Of a stretch of 64,000 bases of DNA, positions 55,800 through 64,000 are shown one piece after another (within the stretch, counting starts at the first letter, position 1; each line of letters starts with the position of its first letter). The stretch is from Myroides indicus. Lineage in GTDB: Bacteria; Bacteroidota; Bacteroidia; Flavobacteriales; Flavobacteriaceae. Below the pieces are notes generated by a model that searched no databases, was not told the origin of the DNA, and worked only from the letters and a program-made list of their open reading frames with translations. The stretch covers positions 1 to 64,000 of the forward strand of contig NZ_SOAG01000011.1 in the NCBI RefSeq assembly GCF_004364575.1, in the 5' to 3' direction. A program made the translations under genes and the position numbers.

Positions 55800-56501
55800 T
55801 TATTCTGTAATTTTGTCAGCAGTAAGGAAAATGCCGATTTCCATATCTTTGCTGATTCCCCATTCAGCCGGATTTAATGCCGCACCCGAATCTTTATCTG
55901 TTGTTCCGAACACTAATCCCCATTCAGAACGATCAGCGATAAAATTAGCCTCCATTGTAGCTTTATTGTCGGTAATGGTAACTTTTGCAGGAAAAGTAAT
56001 ATTAACTGTTTTTTCTAAAATAGTTAAATTTCCACTTATCAATTTATTTGCTCCTTCAACAGCACTTTGATTTGAAGCTGGATTAAAATCTTCTACTTTT
56101 GTTATTTTAAAAACAACTGTAGGGTGTTTTTCAACATCAAAAAAGTCTGGGCTTTTTAGGTGTCCACCAAGTTTTTCAACATCTTCGTCTTTGTCAACAG
56201 AAGCTCTGTCCGGAGAAATGCTATTCATATCTACAACATAAGAGCCCGCATTTAATCCGGAAGCGTCAATGGCAATATCTCCAGATTCGATTGCAAGTTT
56301 TCCCCATCTTGGATTTAATCCTCCTTTGTGCCCTACTTTCCAGGTTACATAGCTTTCTGTAAGATTTACAGCAAATTTGTCTCCTTTTTCAACCGCTACT
56401 TCTTGTTCTGTAGTAGTGGTAGCTTTGTCGGCATTTTTATTTCCGCATGAGGAAAGAGAAACCATAGCTAAAACAGCTAGCGACAATACAATTTTTTTCA
56501 T
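55800..56501 (-). CDS. YceI-family lipoprotein
   Basis: The 233-residue protein has a lipoprotein signal (MKKIVLSLAVLAMVSLSSCG) and one YceI domain (YVTWKVGHKGGLNPRWGKLA, SPDFFDVEKHPTVVFKITKV, DRSEWGLVFG). YceI proteins bind isoprenoid or lipid-like molecules in the periplasm and have been linked to respiration and stress. Its neighbour azurin and the nirK operon could fit a redox context, but this is inference. Confidence 0.92.
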   Translation of the reverse strand: MKKIVLSLAVLAMVSLSSCGNKNADKATTTTEQEVAVEKGDKFAVNLTESYVTWKVGHKGGLNPRWGKLAIESGDIAIDASGLNAGSYVVDMNSISPDRASVDKDEDVEKLGGHLKSPDFFDVEKHPTVVFKITKVEDFNPASNQSAVEGANKLISGNLTILEKTVNITFPAKVTITDNKATMEANFIADRSEWGLVFGTTDKDSGAALNPAEWGISKDMEIGIFLTADKITE

Positions 56502-56640
56502 ATTATAATTAATTTATTGTGAAGCGAAAATACAATAGACAAAATAAATAAGCAATTAATTGAGAGAAAATAACAATTTAATTAATCTAGATTAAGATTT
56601 TGTACTATTAAATTATTGCATACGTTGTAAAATAGAAAAA

Positions 56641-56667
56641 AAGCCAGCATGGTGAAAAAGCTGGCTT
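56641..56667 (-). terminator. azurin terminator
   Basis: AAGCCAGC and GCTGGCTT arms with an 11-nt loop; the minus strand then runs into a T-tract. Confidence 0.75.
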
Positions 56668-56688
56668 AATCATAATTTTAAAATATTA

Positions 56689-57201
56689 TTATTCTGCAAT
56701 CAATTTTCCTTGCATTAGAGCAAAGTGAGCAGGGAAAGTGCATAAAAAGTCATAAGTACCGGCTTCTGTAATTGTAAATTCAATTGTGTCTGATTCTCCG
56801 CCTCCTAAAACTTTGGTATGGGCAACTACGTTTTCTTTTCCATTTTCAGGAATGTAATCTGTAGCTGTAGCTTGGGCAGCTTCTGTAGCAAAAGCGGTCA
56901 TATCTGTGCCTTGCGCAAGCAAAACCCAATTGTGCCCCATTACGCTTTTATCCATTTTACCTGTATGTTTTAAAGTCAAGATGATCTTTTCTCCTACAGG
57001 AACGCGGATTTCGTTTTTGTTAAACTTCATTTGATCGTCTCCTGAAATTGAAATTTTAACCCCTTGATTCTCTTCTTTGGCGGGAGTCTCTGTCTGCGTT
57101 TCAGGCGTGGTTGTTGTATTGTCTTTTTTCTTGTCACCACCACAAGAAATAAGCATTGTTGCACCTAGTGTGAATGCTAAAAGATAATTTAATTTTTTCA
57201 T
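56689..57201 (-). CDS. Azurin (type 1 blue copper protein)
   Basis: The 170-residue lipoprotein (signal ending TMLISCGG) has a cupredoxin fold with the copper ligands visible: His in MGHNWVLL and Cys, His and Met in FLCTFPAHFALMQG. Azurin carries electrons in the periplasm or outer face and is the standard donor for NirK in many denitrifiers. The N-terminal KKKDNTTTTPETQTETPAKE stretch is a flexible tether. It is distant from nirK in the window but could serve it. Confidence 0.95.
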   Translation of the reverse strand: MKKLNYLLAFTLGATMLISCGGDKKKDNTTTTPETQTETPAKEENQGVKISISGDDQMKFNKNEIRVPVGEKIILTLKHTGKMDKSVMGHNWVLLAQGTDMTAFATEAAQATATDYIPENGKENVVAHTKVLGGGESDTIEFTITEAGTYDFLCTFPAHFALMQGKLIAE

Positions 57202-57282
57202 GCTATTTTAATTAAAAATATAGTTATTGATAAAGATACGATTAAAAACAAGAATTTATGAATTTTATAAAAGATAAATAGG

Positions 57283-57783
57283 TTATATTTCTTTAAAAGT
57301 AGAAATAGCATTCATCATTTCTGTACCTTGCCAGTCTTTGTTTTTTTCAGTAGTCCAAGAAATAATTTGGTAATTTGCTTTTTTGCCTTCTATAATAGTC
57401 TGAATCATAAACATGACGGCTTTTCCCTGATTCATTTTTAATTCAAAGAGTTTGCCGTTTAAGCCGTTTATCTTTACGTTGTCTTCCTTTAAAACCTCAT
57501 ATTCAGGTCTTTTTTCATAAGTAGCTTTTGCTTTAGCAACGTAGGTGTTAAAATCCATATTTGTTTCTTTTGGATCGTCTTTTACAACCAAATAAGTTTG
57601 TAAAAAAGTATTTCCATATTGTAAATCAGCACCTTCATATAGGTCTTCCATTTTTGCGAGGTTACCGGGTATTTCGATACTGTACAGATCTTTTACATCT
57701 ACAGTTTGAGGAGGTTGAACTTTTTGATTACAACTAACAGTTAGAAAAAGGATCAGACAAACTGAAAAAAAATTGGTTTTCAT
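57283..57783 (-). CDS. Uncharacterised lipoprotein
   Basis: The ATG at 57783 gives a lipoprotein signal (MKTNFFSVCLILFLTVSCNQ) and a 166-residue product; an ATG at 57795 adds four residues. The mature part (DLYSIEIPGNLAKMEDLYEG, LQYGNTFLQTYLVVKDDPKE) is a small alpha/beta protein of a type common as secreted orphans in Flavobacteriia. I do not recognise the family. It stands alone between azurin and the DJ-1 gene. Confidence 0.8.
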   Translation of the reverse strand: MKTNFFSVCLILFLTVSCNQKVQPPQTVDVKDLYSIEIPGNLAKMEDLYEGADLQYGNTFLQTYLVVKDDPKETNMDFNTYVAKAKATYEKRPEYEVLKEDNVKINGLNGKLFELKMNQGKAVMFMIQTIIEGKKANYQIISWTTEKNKDWQGTEMMNAISTFKEI

Positions 57784-57940
57784 GATGCTCAGCAATTAAA
57801 GATTATAAACGTAAAGGTACGTTAAAATATGACGAAATACAGATTCTAAAAGTGAAAAAATAAAAAAAACAAGCTTTTTTATTGTCTGTTCTGCCTAAAA
57901 AAGAGTAAATTAGTGGAATAAGAATTAAAAAGGAGAGATT

Positions 57941-58516
57941 ATGGGAAAAACAGTATTGATGTTAGCAGGAGACTTTGTTGAAGATTATGAAGTTATGGTA
58001 CCGTATCAGGCATTATTGTCTGTAGGCGTAAAAGTAGATGTGGTTTGTCCGGGAAAAAGAAAAGGAGAAGTAATAGCAACTGCAGTACACGATTTTGTTG
58101 GTTTTCAGACTTATGCAGAAACAAGAGGACACAATTTTGTAATTAATAAAACTTTTGAAGATGTAAAACTGGAAGACTACGACGGATTATATGTATGTGG
58201 CGGACGCGCTCCGGAATATATACGCTTGAATAAGAGAGTGATTGAAATAGTTCAGTCTTTTTTTGAAAAGAAACTGCCTGTAGCAGCAATCTGTCACGGA
58301 ATTCAGGTGTTGACGCCTGCAAATGTATTACAAGGAAGAACGCTGACGGCTTATCCTGCAATTGGTCCGGATATAACCGTGGCAGGAGGTATTTATAAAG
58401 AAGTGGATGCAGATAAAGCTGTAGTAGATGACAATCTGGTAACTTCGCCGGCATGGCCTGGACATCCTGCGATTTTAAAGGAATTCTATAGGATTTTAGG
58501 CATTACTATCGCTTAA
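57941..58516 (+). CDS. DJ-1/PfpI-family protein
   Basis: The 191-residue protein has the nucleophile elbow AAICHGIQVLTPA (catalytic Cys) and GLYVCGGRAPEYIR, with the conserved glutamate in FVEDYEVMVPYQAL. PfpI-like proteins act as amidases, glyoxalases or deglycases; specificity is not predictable. Confidence 0.9.
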   Translation: MGKTVLMLAGDFVEDYEVMVPYQALLSVGVKVDVVCPGKRKGEVIATAVHDFVGFQTYAETRGHNFVINKTFEDVKLEDYDGLYVCGGRAPEYIRLNKRVIEIVQSFFEKKLPVAAICHGIQVLTPANVLQGRTLTAYPAIGPDITVAGGIYKEVDADKAVVDDNLVTSPAWPGHPAILKEFYRILGITIA

Positions 58517-58550
58517 AGTATAACCAAAGTAGCTGATATGCGGTGTTGAT

Positions 58551-58581
58551 AAATAAGAAGTGAATAAAACATTTCTTATTT
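58551..58581 (+). terminator. Weak hairpin after the DJ-1/PfpI gene
   Basis: AAATAAGAA and TTCTTATTT arms with a 13-nt loop, AT-rich and without a long T run. Confidence 0.35.
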
Positions 58582-58603
58582 TAGCATCGCAAATTTTTTA
58601 TAT

Positions 58604-59464
58604 ATGATTACAGAAAAACAATTTAAACAGGAACTGGATATAATTATTACAAATGCGATAAGAGAAGATATCGGAGATGGCGATCATAGTTCTTTGGCGT
58701 GTATTCCGACATCAGCGCAGGGCAAAGCAAAACTTTTGGTAAAAGAAGCAGGTGTTATTGCCGGTGTGCAGTTTGCTAAAATGGTTTTTAAATATGTAGA
58801 TCCTGATTTAGTTGTAGAAGAACTTATTTCCGATGGTAAACAAGTGCAGAAAGGTGACCTCGTGTTTTTTGTATCCGGTGCCTCTCAATCTATTTTAAAA
58901 GCCGAGCGCCTGGTGTTAAATGCAATGCAGAGAATGAGCGCAATTGCTACTAAAACCAAAACTTTTGTCGACTTGCTTGAAGGAACAAAAACTAAAATTT
59001 TGGATACAAGAAAAACAACCCCCGGTATAAGAGCCCTAGAAAAATGGGCAGTAAAAATTGCGGGAGGAGAAAATCACAGGTTTGCTCTGTACGATATGAT
59101 TATGCTGAAAGACAATCACATTGATTTTGCCGGAGGGATAAAAGAAGCTATAGAAAAAACAAATGCATACTTGAAAACCAATAATAAAGACTTGAAGATT
59201 ATTGTAGAGGCTAGAAATTTAGATGAAGTGAGCCAAATCCTTGCTTGTGATAATGTTTACAGAATCTTATTAGATAACTTTGACTATCAAATGACCCGTG
59301 AAGCAGTAGCTTTGATAGGAAACAAGTGCCAAACGGAATCTTCCGGAAATATTGATGAAAATACAGTGAGAGAATACGCCCTTTGCGGTGTGGATTATGT
59401 ATCGTCCGGAGCATTGACTCATTCGGTATATAATATGGATTTAAGCTTAAAAGCCGTGATGTAA
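58604..59464 (+). CDS. nadC: Nicotinate-nucleotide diphosphorylase (carboxylating)
   Basis: The 286-residue enzyme makes nicotinate mononucleotide from quinolinate and PRPP. Family motifs: AIREDIGDGDHSSLACIPTS, ERLVLNAMQRMSAIATKTKT, ILDTRKTTPGIRALEKWAVK, GGENHRFALYDMIMLKDNHI and YVSSGALTHSV. Length is normal. It lies 13 bp before the YihY gene. Confidence 0.96.
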   Translation: MITEKQFKQELDIIITNAIREDIGDGDHSSLACIPTSAQGKAKLLVKEAGVIAGVQFAKMVFKYVDPDLVVEELISDGKQVQKGDLVFFVSGASQSILKAERLVLNAMQRMSAIATKTKTFVDLLEGTKTKILDTRKTTPGIRALEKWAVKIAGGENHRFALYDMIMLKDNHIDFAGGIKEAIEKTNAYLKTNNKDLKIIVEARNLDEVSQILACDNVYRILLDNFDYQMTREAVALIGNKCQTESSGNIDENTVREYALCGVDYVSSGALTHSVYNMDLSLKAVM

Positions 59465-59477
59465 ATAACAATAGAGG

Positions 59478-60377
59478 ATGTCCGAAGAAATCGAAAAACA
59501 ATTAGAGCATATTCCCGTTATCAATAAATTGGTTCGGCTGACAAAGGGCGTCCGTTTTTCGATGTTGGAGGGATATTCGCTCTACGATTTAATGGAACTT
59601 TATATTTTAGGAATAGTAAAAGGTGCTTTTTCGTATCGGGCGGGTTCTATTGCGTTCAGTTTTTTTATGGCGCTTTTTCCATTCGCGCTGTTTATATTAA
59701 ATTTAATACCTTACATCCCGATTGACAATTTTCAGCATGATTTTATGCAGTTTATTGCTAATTCGGTTCCTCCGAATACATTTGGAGCAATTGAATCTAT
59801 TTTGGACGATATCATGAACAACAGTTATCGCTCTTTATTGTCCTCGGGGGTACTGTTGTCTATATTTTTGATGACGAATGGTATTTTTGCCATTATTGGG
59901 GGATTTGAGTCTTCTTATCATATTTCGATTTCCAGAAATATTATCCGGCAATATATAGTAGCCTTGGGACTTTCTGTTTTGCTGGCATTTACCTTAATTT
60001 TTTCAGTAGCTTTTTACGTGGTTTTAGAAATTTTGATGTACAAATCTAATATAGACTCTATGTTAATTCAGTGGTCTCGGAGTGTTTATCTTTTAATCGT
60101 AGTACTGTTTACCACATCCATATTGTACAAATTCGGGGCAAAAGAAACCAAGGGAATGTCTTTTATTTCTGTAGGTTCTGTTTTTACTACTATTCTCTAT
60201 GTGCTTACTTCTTATTTATTCAGTGTATATGTTTTGCGGTTTGCCCGATATAACGAGTTGTACGGCTCTATAGGAACGCTTTTAGTAGTAATGTTTTATC
60301 TTTGGATAAACTGTATGATTTTATTAATGGGATTTGAGCTAAATCTGGCTATAAGTAAATTAAAGTCAAAAAAATAG
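59478..60377 (+). CDS. YihY/BrkB-family membrane protein
   Basis: The 299-residue protein has a cytoplasmic N-terminus and six membrane segments with the family pattern (GAFSYRAGSIAFSFFMALFP; VLLSIFLMTNGIFAIIGGFE; GSIGTLLVVMFYLWINCMIL). YihY proteins were once called ribonuclease BN; a transport or lipid-related role is suspected. It follows nadC in one transcription unit. Confidence 0.9.
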   Translation: MSEEIEKQLEHIPVINKLVRLTKGVRFSMLEGYSLYDLMELYILGIVKGAFSYRAGSIAFSFFMALFPFALFILNLIPYIPIDNFQHDFMQFIANSVPPNTFGAIESILDDIMNNSYRSLLSSGVLLSIFLMTNGIFAIIGGFESSYHISISRNIIRQYIVALGLSVLLAFTLIFSVAFYVVLEILMYKSNIDSMLIQWSRSVYLLIVVLFTTSILYKFGAKETKGMSFISVGSVFTTILYVLTSYLFSVYVLRFARYNELYGSIGTLLVVMFYLWINCMILLMGFELNLAISKLKSKK

Positions 60378-60408
60378 TTATATTTGATATATTATAACCA
60401 ATAAAAAA

Positions 60409-60843
60409 GTGAAAAATATGACAAAGTTTTTGATGACGACAGCCGTTTTTGTCGGCTCTGTTTTATTTGTGAGTGCACAAAGCGTGACAGGAAAATGGCG
60501 AACAATTGATGATAATACTGGTAAAGAAAAATCGATTGTTGAAATTTATGAAGAAAACGGGAAGTATTTTGGCAAGATAGTTCAGCTTTTAAATCCGACC
60601 AAGAAAAATCCAACTTGTGATGCATGTCCGGGAGATGACAAAGGAAAACCAATAGAAGGACTGGTAATCATAAAAGACTTACAAAAAAAAGGAGATGAAT
60701 ATACAGGAGGAAAAATAACAGATCCCCAGTCAGGAAAACAATATAAATGTACTATAAAACTTAACGGAAAAGATAAATTAGATGTCCGAGGATATGTAGG
60801 AATTTCACTTATTGGAAGAACGCAAACCTGGCTCAAAGAATAG
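60409..60843 (+). CDS. DUF2147-domain secreted protein
   Basis: The frame can start at GTG 60409 or ATG 60418 (MTKFLMTTAVFVGSVLFVSA); both give a signal peptide. The mature domain is DUF2147: VTGKWRTIDDNTGKEKSIVE, KYFGKIVQLL, CDACPGDDKGKPIEGLVIIK and DVRGYVGISLIGRTQTW. This is a small lipocalin-like secreted protein of unknown function, common in Bacteroidota. A terminator follows. Confidence 0.92.
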   Translation: MKNMTKFLMTTAVFVGSVLFVSAQSVTGKWRTIDDNTGKEKSIVEIYEENGKYFGKIVQLLNPTKKNPTCDACPGDDKGKPIEGLVIIKDLQKKGDEYTGGKITDPQSGKQYKCTIKLNGKDKLDVRGYVGISLIGRTQTWLKE

Positions 60844-60846
60844 AAC

Positions 60847-60879
60847 AAAAAAACCGAAGTAAAATCCTTCGGTTTTTTT
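60847..60879 (+). terminator. Terminator of the DUF2147 gene
   Basis: AAAAAAACCGAAG and CTTCGGTTTTTTT are perfect 13-bp arms with a 7-nt loop. Confidence 0.85.
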
Positions 60880-60946
60880 ATTTAAAAACAAGTGTAACAA
60901 AAAAGAGCTTTGTGCTACCAATAAATAAAGATTAAAAAATAAAGAT

Positions 60947-61822
60947 ATGGAATTGGTTATTAAAAATTTGAGCAAAACCTATAAAAACGGCGTTAAGGCA
61001 ATAGATGATTTAAATATTGAGATAGGATCGGGGATGTTTGGTTTATTGGGACCAAACGGTGCCGGAAAATCATCACTGATGAGAACCATTGCCACTTTGC
61101 AAAAACCGGACAGTGGAAGTATATTTTTTGGCGACATTAATGTGTTGGAACAACCAATGGATTTTAGAAAGATACTTGGATATTTACCACAGGATTTTGG
61201 AGTTTATCCCAATATGTCGGCGATGGATTTATTGGATTATTTTGCACGATTAAAAGGAATAGCGAATTCCAATCAGCGCAAAGAAATTGTCGATAGCGTA
61301 TTGGAAGTAACTAATTTATACGAAGTGAGGCGAAAAAATGTAAGTGGATATTCCGGCGGAATGAAACAGCGTTTCGGTATAGCACAGTTATTGCTGAACG
61401 ATCCAAAATTGATTATAGTGGATGAACCGACCGCAGGCTTAGACCCTGCCGAAAGACACCGTTTTCTCAATGTATTAAGAGAGATAGGAAATAATAACAC
61501 TGTTATTTTTTCGACTCACATTGTAGATGATGTAAATGAATTATGCCATGAAATGGCAATTTTAAACGGTGGAAAACTGCTGGAAAGAAGTACGCCAAAA
61601 GAAGCCGAGCAAAAGTTGGAAGGCACTATCTGGAGTAAGGAAACTTCGCGGGAAGAGGCAGAAATTTTAAATCAGGAATTGACTATTTTATCAGGTAAAT
61701 ACAATCAGGATAATCAGTTGATAATTAGAGCGTATTCCAAAGAATCACTTGCCGAAGATGGTTTTGTTCAGGTTAAACCCAATTTAGAAGATGTTTATTT
61801 TGTAGCACTTAAAAACGATTAG
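60947..61822 (+). CDS. ABC transporter ATP-binding protein
   Basis: The 291-residue ATPase has Walker A GPNGAGKS (residues 35-42), the signature in SGYSGGMKQRFG and Walker B LIIVDEPTAGLDP, with the switch histidine in STHIVDD. The C-terminal 80 residues form an accessory domain. It starts 4 bp-spaced coupling with the permease gene: its stop lies 3 bases before the next ATG. It would power export together with the permease-peptidase protein. Confidence 0.94.
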   Translation: MELVIKNLSKTYKNGVKAIDDLNIEIGSGMFGLLGPNGAGKSSLMRTIATLQKPDSGSIFFGDINVLEQPMDFRKILGYLPQDFGVYPNMSAMDLLDYFARLKGIANSNQRKEIVDSVLEVTNLYEVRRKNVSGYSGGMKQRFGIAQLLLNDPKLIIVDEPTAGLDPAERHRFLNVLREIGNNNTVIFSTHIVDDVNELCHEMAILNGGKLLERSTPKEAEQKLEGTIWSKETSREEAEILNQELTILSGKYNQDNQLIIRAYSKESLAEDGFVQVKPNLEDVYFVALKND

Positions 61823-61825
61823 GTT

Positions 61826-64000
61826 ATGTTTGGAACTATCTTTTCTTTTGAGCTTAAACGATGGTTTAAGAACTGGGTGTTTTATTTGTATCTGGCTGTT
61901 TTTTTTGGAATGGGTTTTTTAACGATGGCAAGTGCTATAGGTGTTTTTGACAGAGTTACGGTTACAACTACTTCCTTAATGCATATGAATTCGCCTTATA
62001 TGCTCAATAGCTTTATAGAAGGATTTAATAATCTGTTGTATTTTTTATTCCCCTCTATTATCGGAGCGTCAATATATAGAGATTATCAGTATAATGCACA
62101 TCATATTCTGTATTCCTATCCGTTTTCCAAATCAGATTATTTACTGGGTAAATTTTTAAGCTCTTTTCTAATAACGCTGCTTATTAGTTTGTCAATCGGT
62201 GCAGGGATTTTTATTGCTACCTTTTTACCGTGGGCAAATGAACAGTTAATAGGAACAAATCACTTGTGGAGTTATGTACAGGTTTATTTGATGAATGTGA
62301 TTCCGAACATGATATTTATCGGCGTAATCGTTTTTGTAGTAACTACTTTGTCTAGAAGTGTTTATGTGGGGTTTGTTTCGGTTGTGATTCTGTTGATTCT
62401 ACAAGGAATAATTAACGGATTAACCGGAGATATGAATAATGAACAGCTTGCAGCTTTGCTTGAACCGTCGGGAATGGAAGCAATTAATTATTATACAAAA
62501 TACTGGACTGTTGATGAGTATAATTTTAACAATCTTCCGTTAGAAAAATGGTATATTTTAAACCGCTTAATCTGGATGGGAGTGGCTGTTTTATTTTTGG
62601 TTGTTTTAGGAAAATTATTTGCCTTTTCACAGCAAACGGTGAGTATTAGTTTTAGAAAAAAACAAAAAGGAGAACGTTTGGTAAAAAACAACTTTGTAGG
62701 ACTTGCTCGTATTGTACTTCCTAAGGTTGATTATAATTTTTCAAGAAAGACTCAATGGGTAAATGTGATTAATTTTACTAAATTGGATTTTAAATATTTG
62801 GCAAAAAATAAAGTCTTTATGATTTTAGTGGGATTGGGTATTTTGATGATGGTTTTAGTATCTTCTTCCAGTTCCATGTTGTTCGGTACATCTATCTACC
62901 CTGTAACAAGGGTGATGTTATTATTACCAGGCTCTACTTTTAAAATAGTTATTTTAGTAATTACTTTTTTAGGGGCAGGTTTATTGGTTCATAGAGGGAA
63001 ATTGACAAAGATGGATTTGTTGGTCGACTCTACGGCTGTGCCAAATTGGGTGTTGTTTACCTCTAAGCTGCTGGCTTTGGTTTGTATTCAGGCAACGCTA
63101 TTATTAGTAGTAATGGCAGGCGGAATTTTGATTCAGTCATATCATGAGTATTACAATTTTGAAATAGGCTTATACCTTCAAACGCTTTTGGGTATTGACT
63201 GGATTTGGTATATTATTTGGGCAGGTTTGGCATTAGCTGTACAAACGTTTTTTAAAAATTATCTGGTTGGGTTTTTTGTGTTATTGCTCTTCTTTATGTT
63301 TGGCGGACAGTTATCTAAATTGGGAATAGAACAACGGATATTTTTCTTCAATAAGCTTCCGAGAATGAATTATTCAGATATGAATGGTTTTGGAAGCGGT
63401 ATGGCAAAATATTTTATTTATGTTTTTTACTGGATGCTTTTTATCGGCTTTTTAAGCGGTCTATCTTTATTATTTTGGAGAAGGGGAGTTTTTAGCAGTT
63501 TAAGAGAGCGCTTTTACTTTGCAAAAAAACGAGCAAAAGCTTCTATTCTTGTACCATCGCTGCTTTGTTTGATTGGATTTATTGCTTTAGGGAGTTATCT
63601 GTATTATGAAAATGCGGTTTTGAATACTTTTTATTCTGCAAAGGAAACAGAACAGTTAACAGTTGAATACGAAAAAAAATATAAAAAATATGAAAGCATG
63701 CTTCTGCCTCGTATCGTAGATGTCAAGGTGGATGTCGATTTATATCCTAAAGAGCGAAATTTTGAAGCTAAAGGTTTGTATATCTTAAAAAATAAAAATC
63801 AGCAGGCTGTAGATAGCGTATTGGTGAGTTTTAATACAGATATGCAGAGTGAAATAGAAATTAAAGGAGCTCGTCTTTTGTCCAAAGACACAATATATGG
63901 ATTTAGTTTTTATCGTTTTGATCAGCCATTAGAAGCAAACGAAGAAGTAAAGATGAGTTTTGTTATTAAAAATAAACCTAACACTATATTGCGCAATAAT
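61826..64000 (+). CDS. ABC permease, apparently fused to an M1-aminopeptidase-like domain (3' end outside window)
   Basis: The open frame gives 725 residues without a stop. It begins MFGTIFSFELKRWFKNWVFY and shows two sets of ABC-2-type membrane segments (about residues 15-290 and 325-590), each opening with an FxxLKR/TKLDFKYLAKN-type cytoplasmic helix. After residue 620 a soluble beta-rich part begins (VDVKVDVDLYPKERNFEAKG, LYILKNKNQQAVDSVLVSFN), which resembles the N-terminal domain of M1 metallopeptidases. Bacteroidota have such ABC permease / M1 peptidase fusions; the HEXXH centre would lie beyond the edge. It is translated with the ATPase gene upstream. Confidence 0.85.
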   Translation, partial: MFGTIFSFELKRWFKNWVFYLYLAVFFGMGFLTMASAIGVFDRVTVTTTSLMHMNSPYMLNSFIEGFNNLLYFLFPSIIGASIYRDYQYNAHHILYSYPFSKSDYLLGKFLSSFLITLLISLSIGAGIFIATFLPWANEQLIGTNHLWSYVQVYLMNVIPNMIFIGVIVFVVTTLSRSVYVGFVSVVILLILQGIINGLTGDMNNEQLAALLEPSGMEAINYYTKYWTVDEYNFNNLPLEKWYILNRLIWMGVAVLFLVVLGKLFAFSQQTVSISFRKKQKGERLVKNNFVGLARIVLPKVDYNFSRKTQWVNVINFTKLDFKYLAKNKVFMILVGLGILMMVLVSSSSSMLFGTSIYPVTRVMLLLPGSTFKIVILVITFLGAGLLVHRGKLTKMDLLVDSTAVPNWVLFTSKLLALVCIQATLLLVVMAGGILIQSYHEYYNFEIGLYLQTLLGIDWIWYIIWAGLALAVQTFFKNYLVGFFVLLLFFMFGGQLSKLGIEQRIFFFNKLPRMNYSDMNGFGSGMAKYFIYVFYWMLFIGFLSGLSLLFWRRGVFSSLRERFYFAKKRAKASILVPSLLCLIGFIALGSYLYYENAVLNTFYSAKETEQLTVEYEKKYKKYESMLLPRIVDVKVDVDLYPKERNFEAKGLYILKNKNQQAVDSVLVSFNTDMQSEIEIKGARLLSKDTIYGFSFYRFDQPLEANEEVKMSFVIKNKPNTILRNN

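Noticed and set aside
57222..57236. TTGAT half-site upstream of azurin as an FNR box
   Set aside because: The second half (ATACG) does not match ATCAA.

Overview
The window is AT-rich chromosomal DNA from a member of the Bacteroidota, most likely the class Flavobacteriia. Support comes from gldJ, porU and porV of gliding motility and the type IX secretion system (T9SS), a T9SS sorting domain on a giant surface protein, TAnnTTTG-type -7 promoter boxes, lipoproteins with MKK...C signals, and a YpdA-type bacillithiol reductase. I cannot name the genus from sequence alone. I saw no tRNA, rRNA, CRISPR array or intact insertion sequence.

Positions 1-18,000 form an accessory surface-protein region. 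A large adhesin-like protein runs off the left edge (1-2984, minus). After a 1.8 kb gap holding what look like decayed coding fragments come an outer-membrane beta-barrel gene (4770-5618) and, upstream of it in the same operon, a 3381-residue T9SS protein (5630-15775). That protein has three beta-helix modules studded with in-frame (TCT)n poly-serine tracts, then four MBG-type repeats, then fourteen nearly identical 72-residue repeats, then a sorting domain. A TPR / transmembrane / helix-turn-helix regulator (16220-18004) lies next to it. Both giant genes carry the same tandem operator-like motif, GTGGACAAA-N3-GTGGACAAA, about 300 bp upstream, with the same 41 bp spacing to a TTTG promoter element. 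This is the most unusual signal in the window.

Positions 18,000-22,400 hold a denitrification operon on the minus strand: copper nitrite reductase fused to cytochrome c (nirK), a formylglycine-generating-enzyme-like protein, a SCO copper chaperone and a start-less ORF remnant. It is preceded by a perfect FNR/CRP-type palindrome placed for activation. A TIM-barrel gene of unknown function diverges from it. Azurin, a plausible electron donor for NirK, is encoded at 56.7-57.2 kb.

The rest is mostly core genome: an RNA polymerase sigma factor overlapping a glycosyltransferase, murB, recF, a TPR membrane protein, ribH, mutL, two tandem rhomboid proteases, an EEP-family hydrolase, murF, gldJ, porU, porV, cdd, a CNNM/CBS protein, a family 4/5-like uracil-DNA glycosylase, an MFS transporter, pssA, a second PorV-family protein, a DUF4105 protein, a CpsB-type phosphatase, a histone H1-like small protein, a DUF1573 protein, valS, tatD, tcdA, a Fur-family regulator, ypdA, a YceI lipoprotein, azurin, a DJ-1/PfpI protein, nadC, a YihY/BrkB protein, a DUF2147 protein, and an ABC transporter whose permease (cut by the right edge) appears fused to an M1-aminopeptidase-like domain. 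Many transcription units end in clear hairpin terminators.

Functionally, PorU and PorV would process and shuttle T9SS substrates such as the giant protein, and GldJ belongs to the linked gliding machinery. The NirK, SCO and azurin genes point to copper-dependent nitrite respiration under low oxygen.
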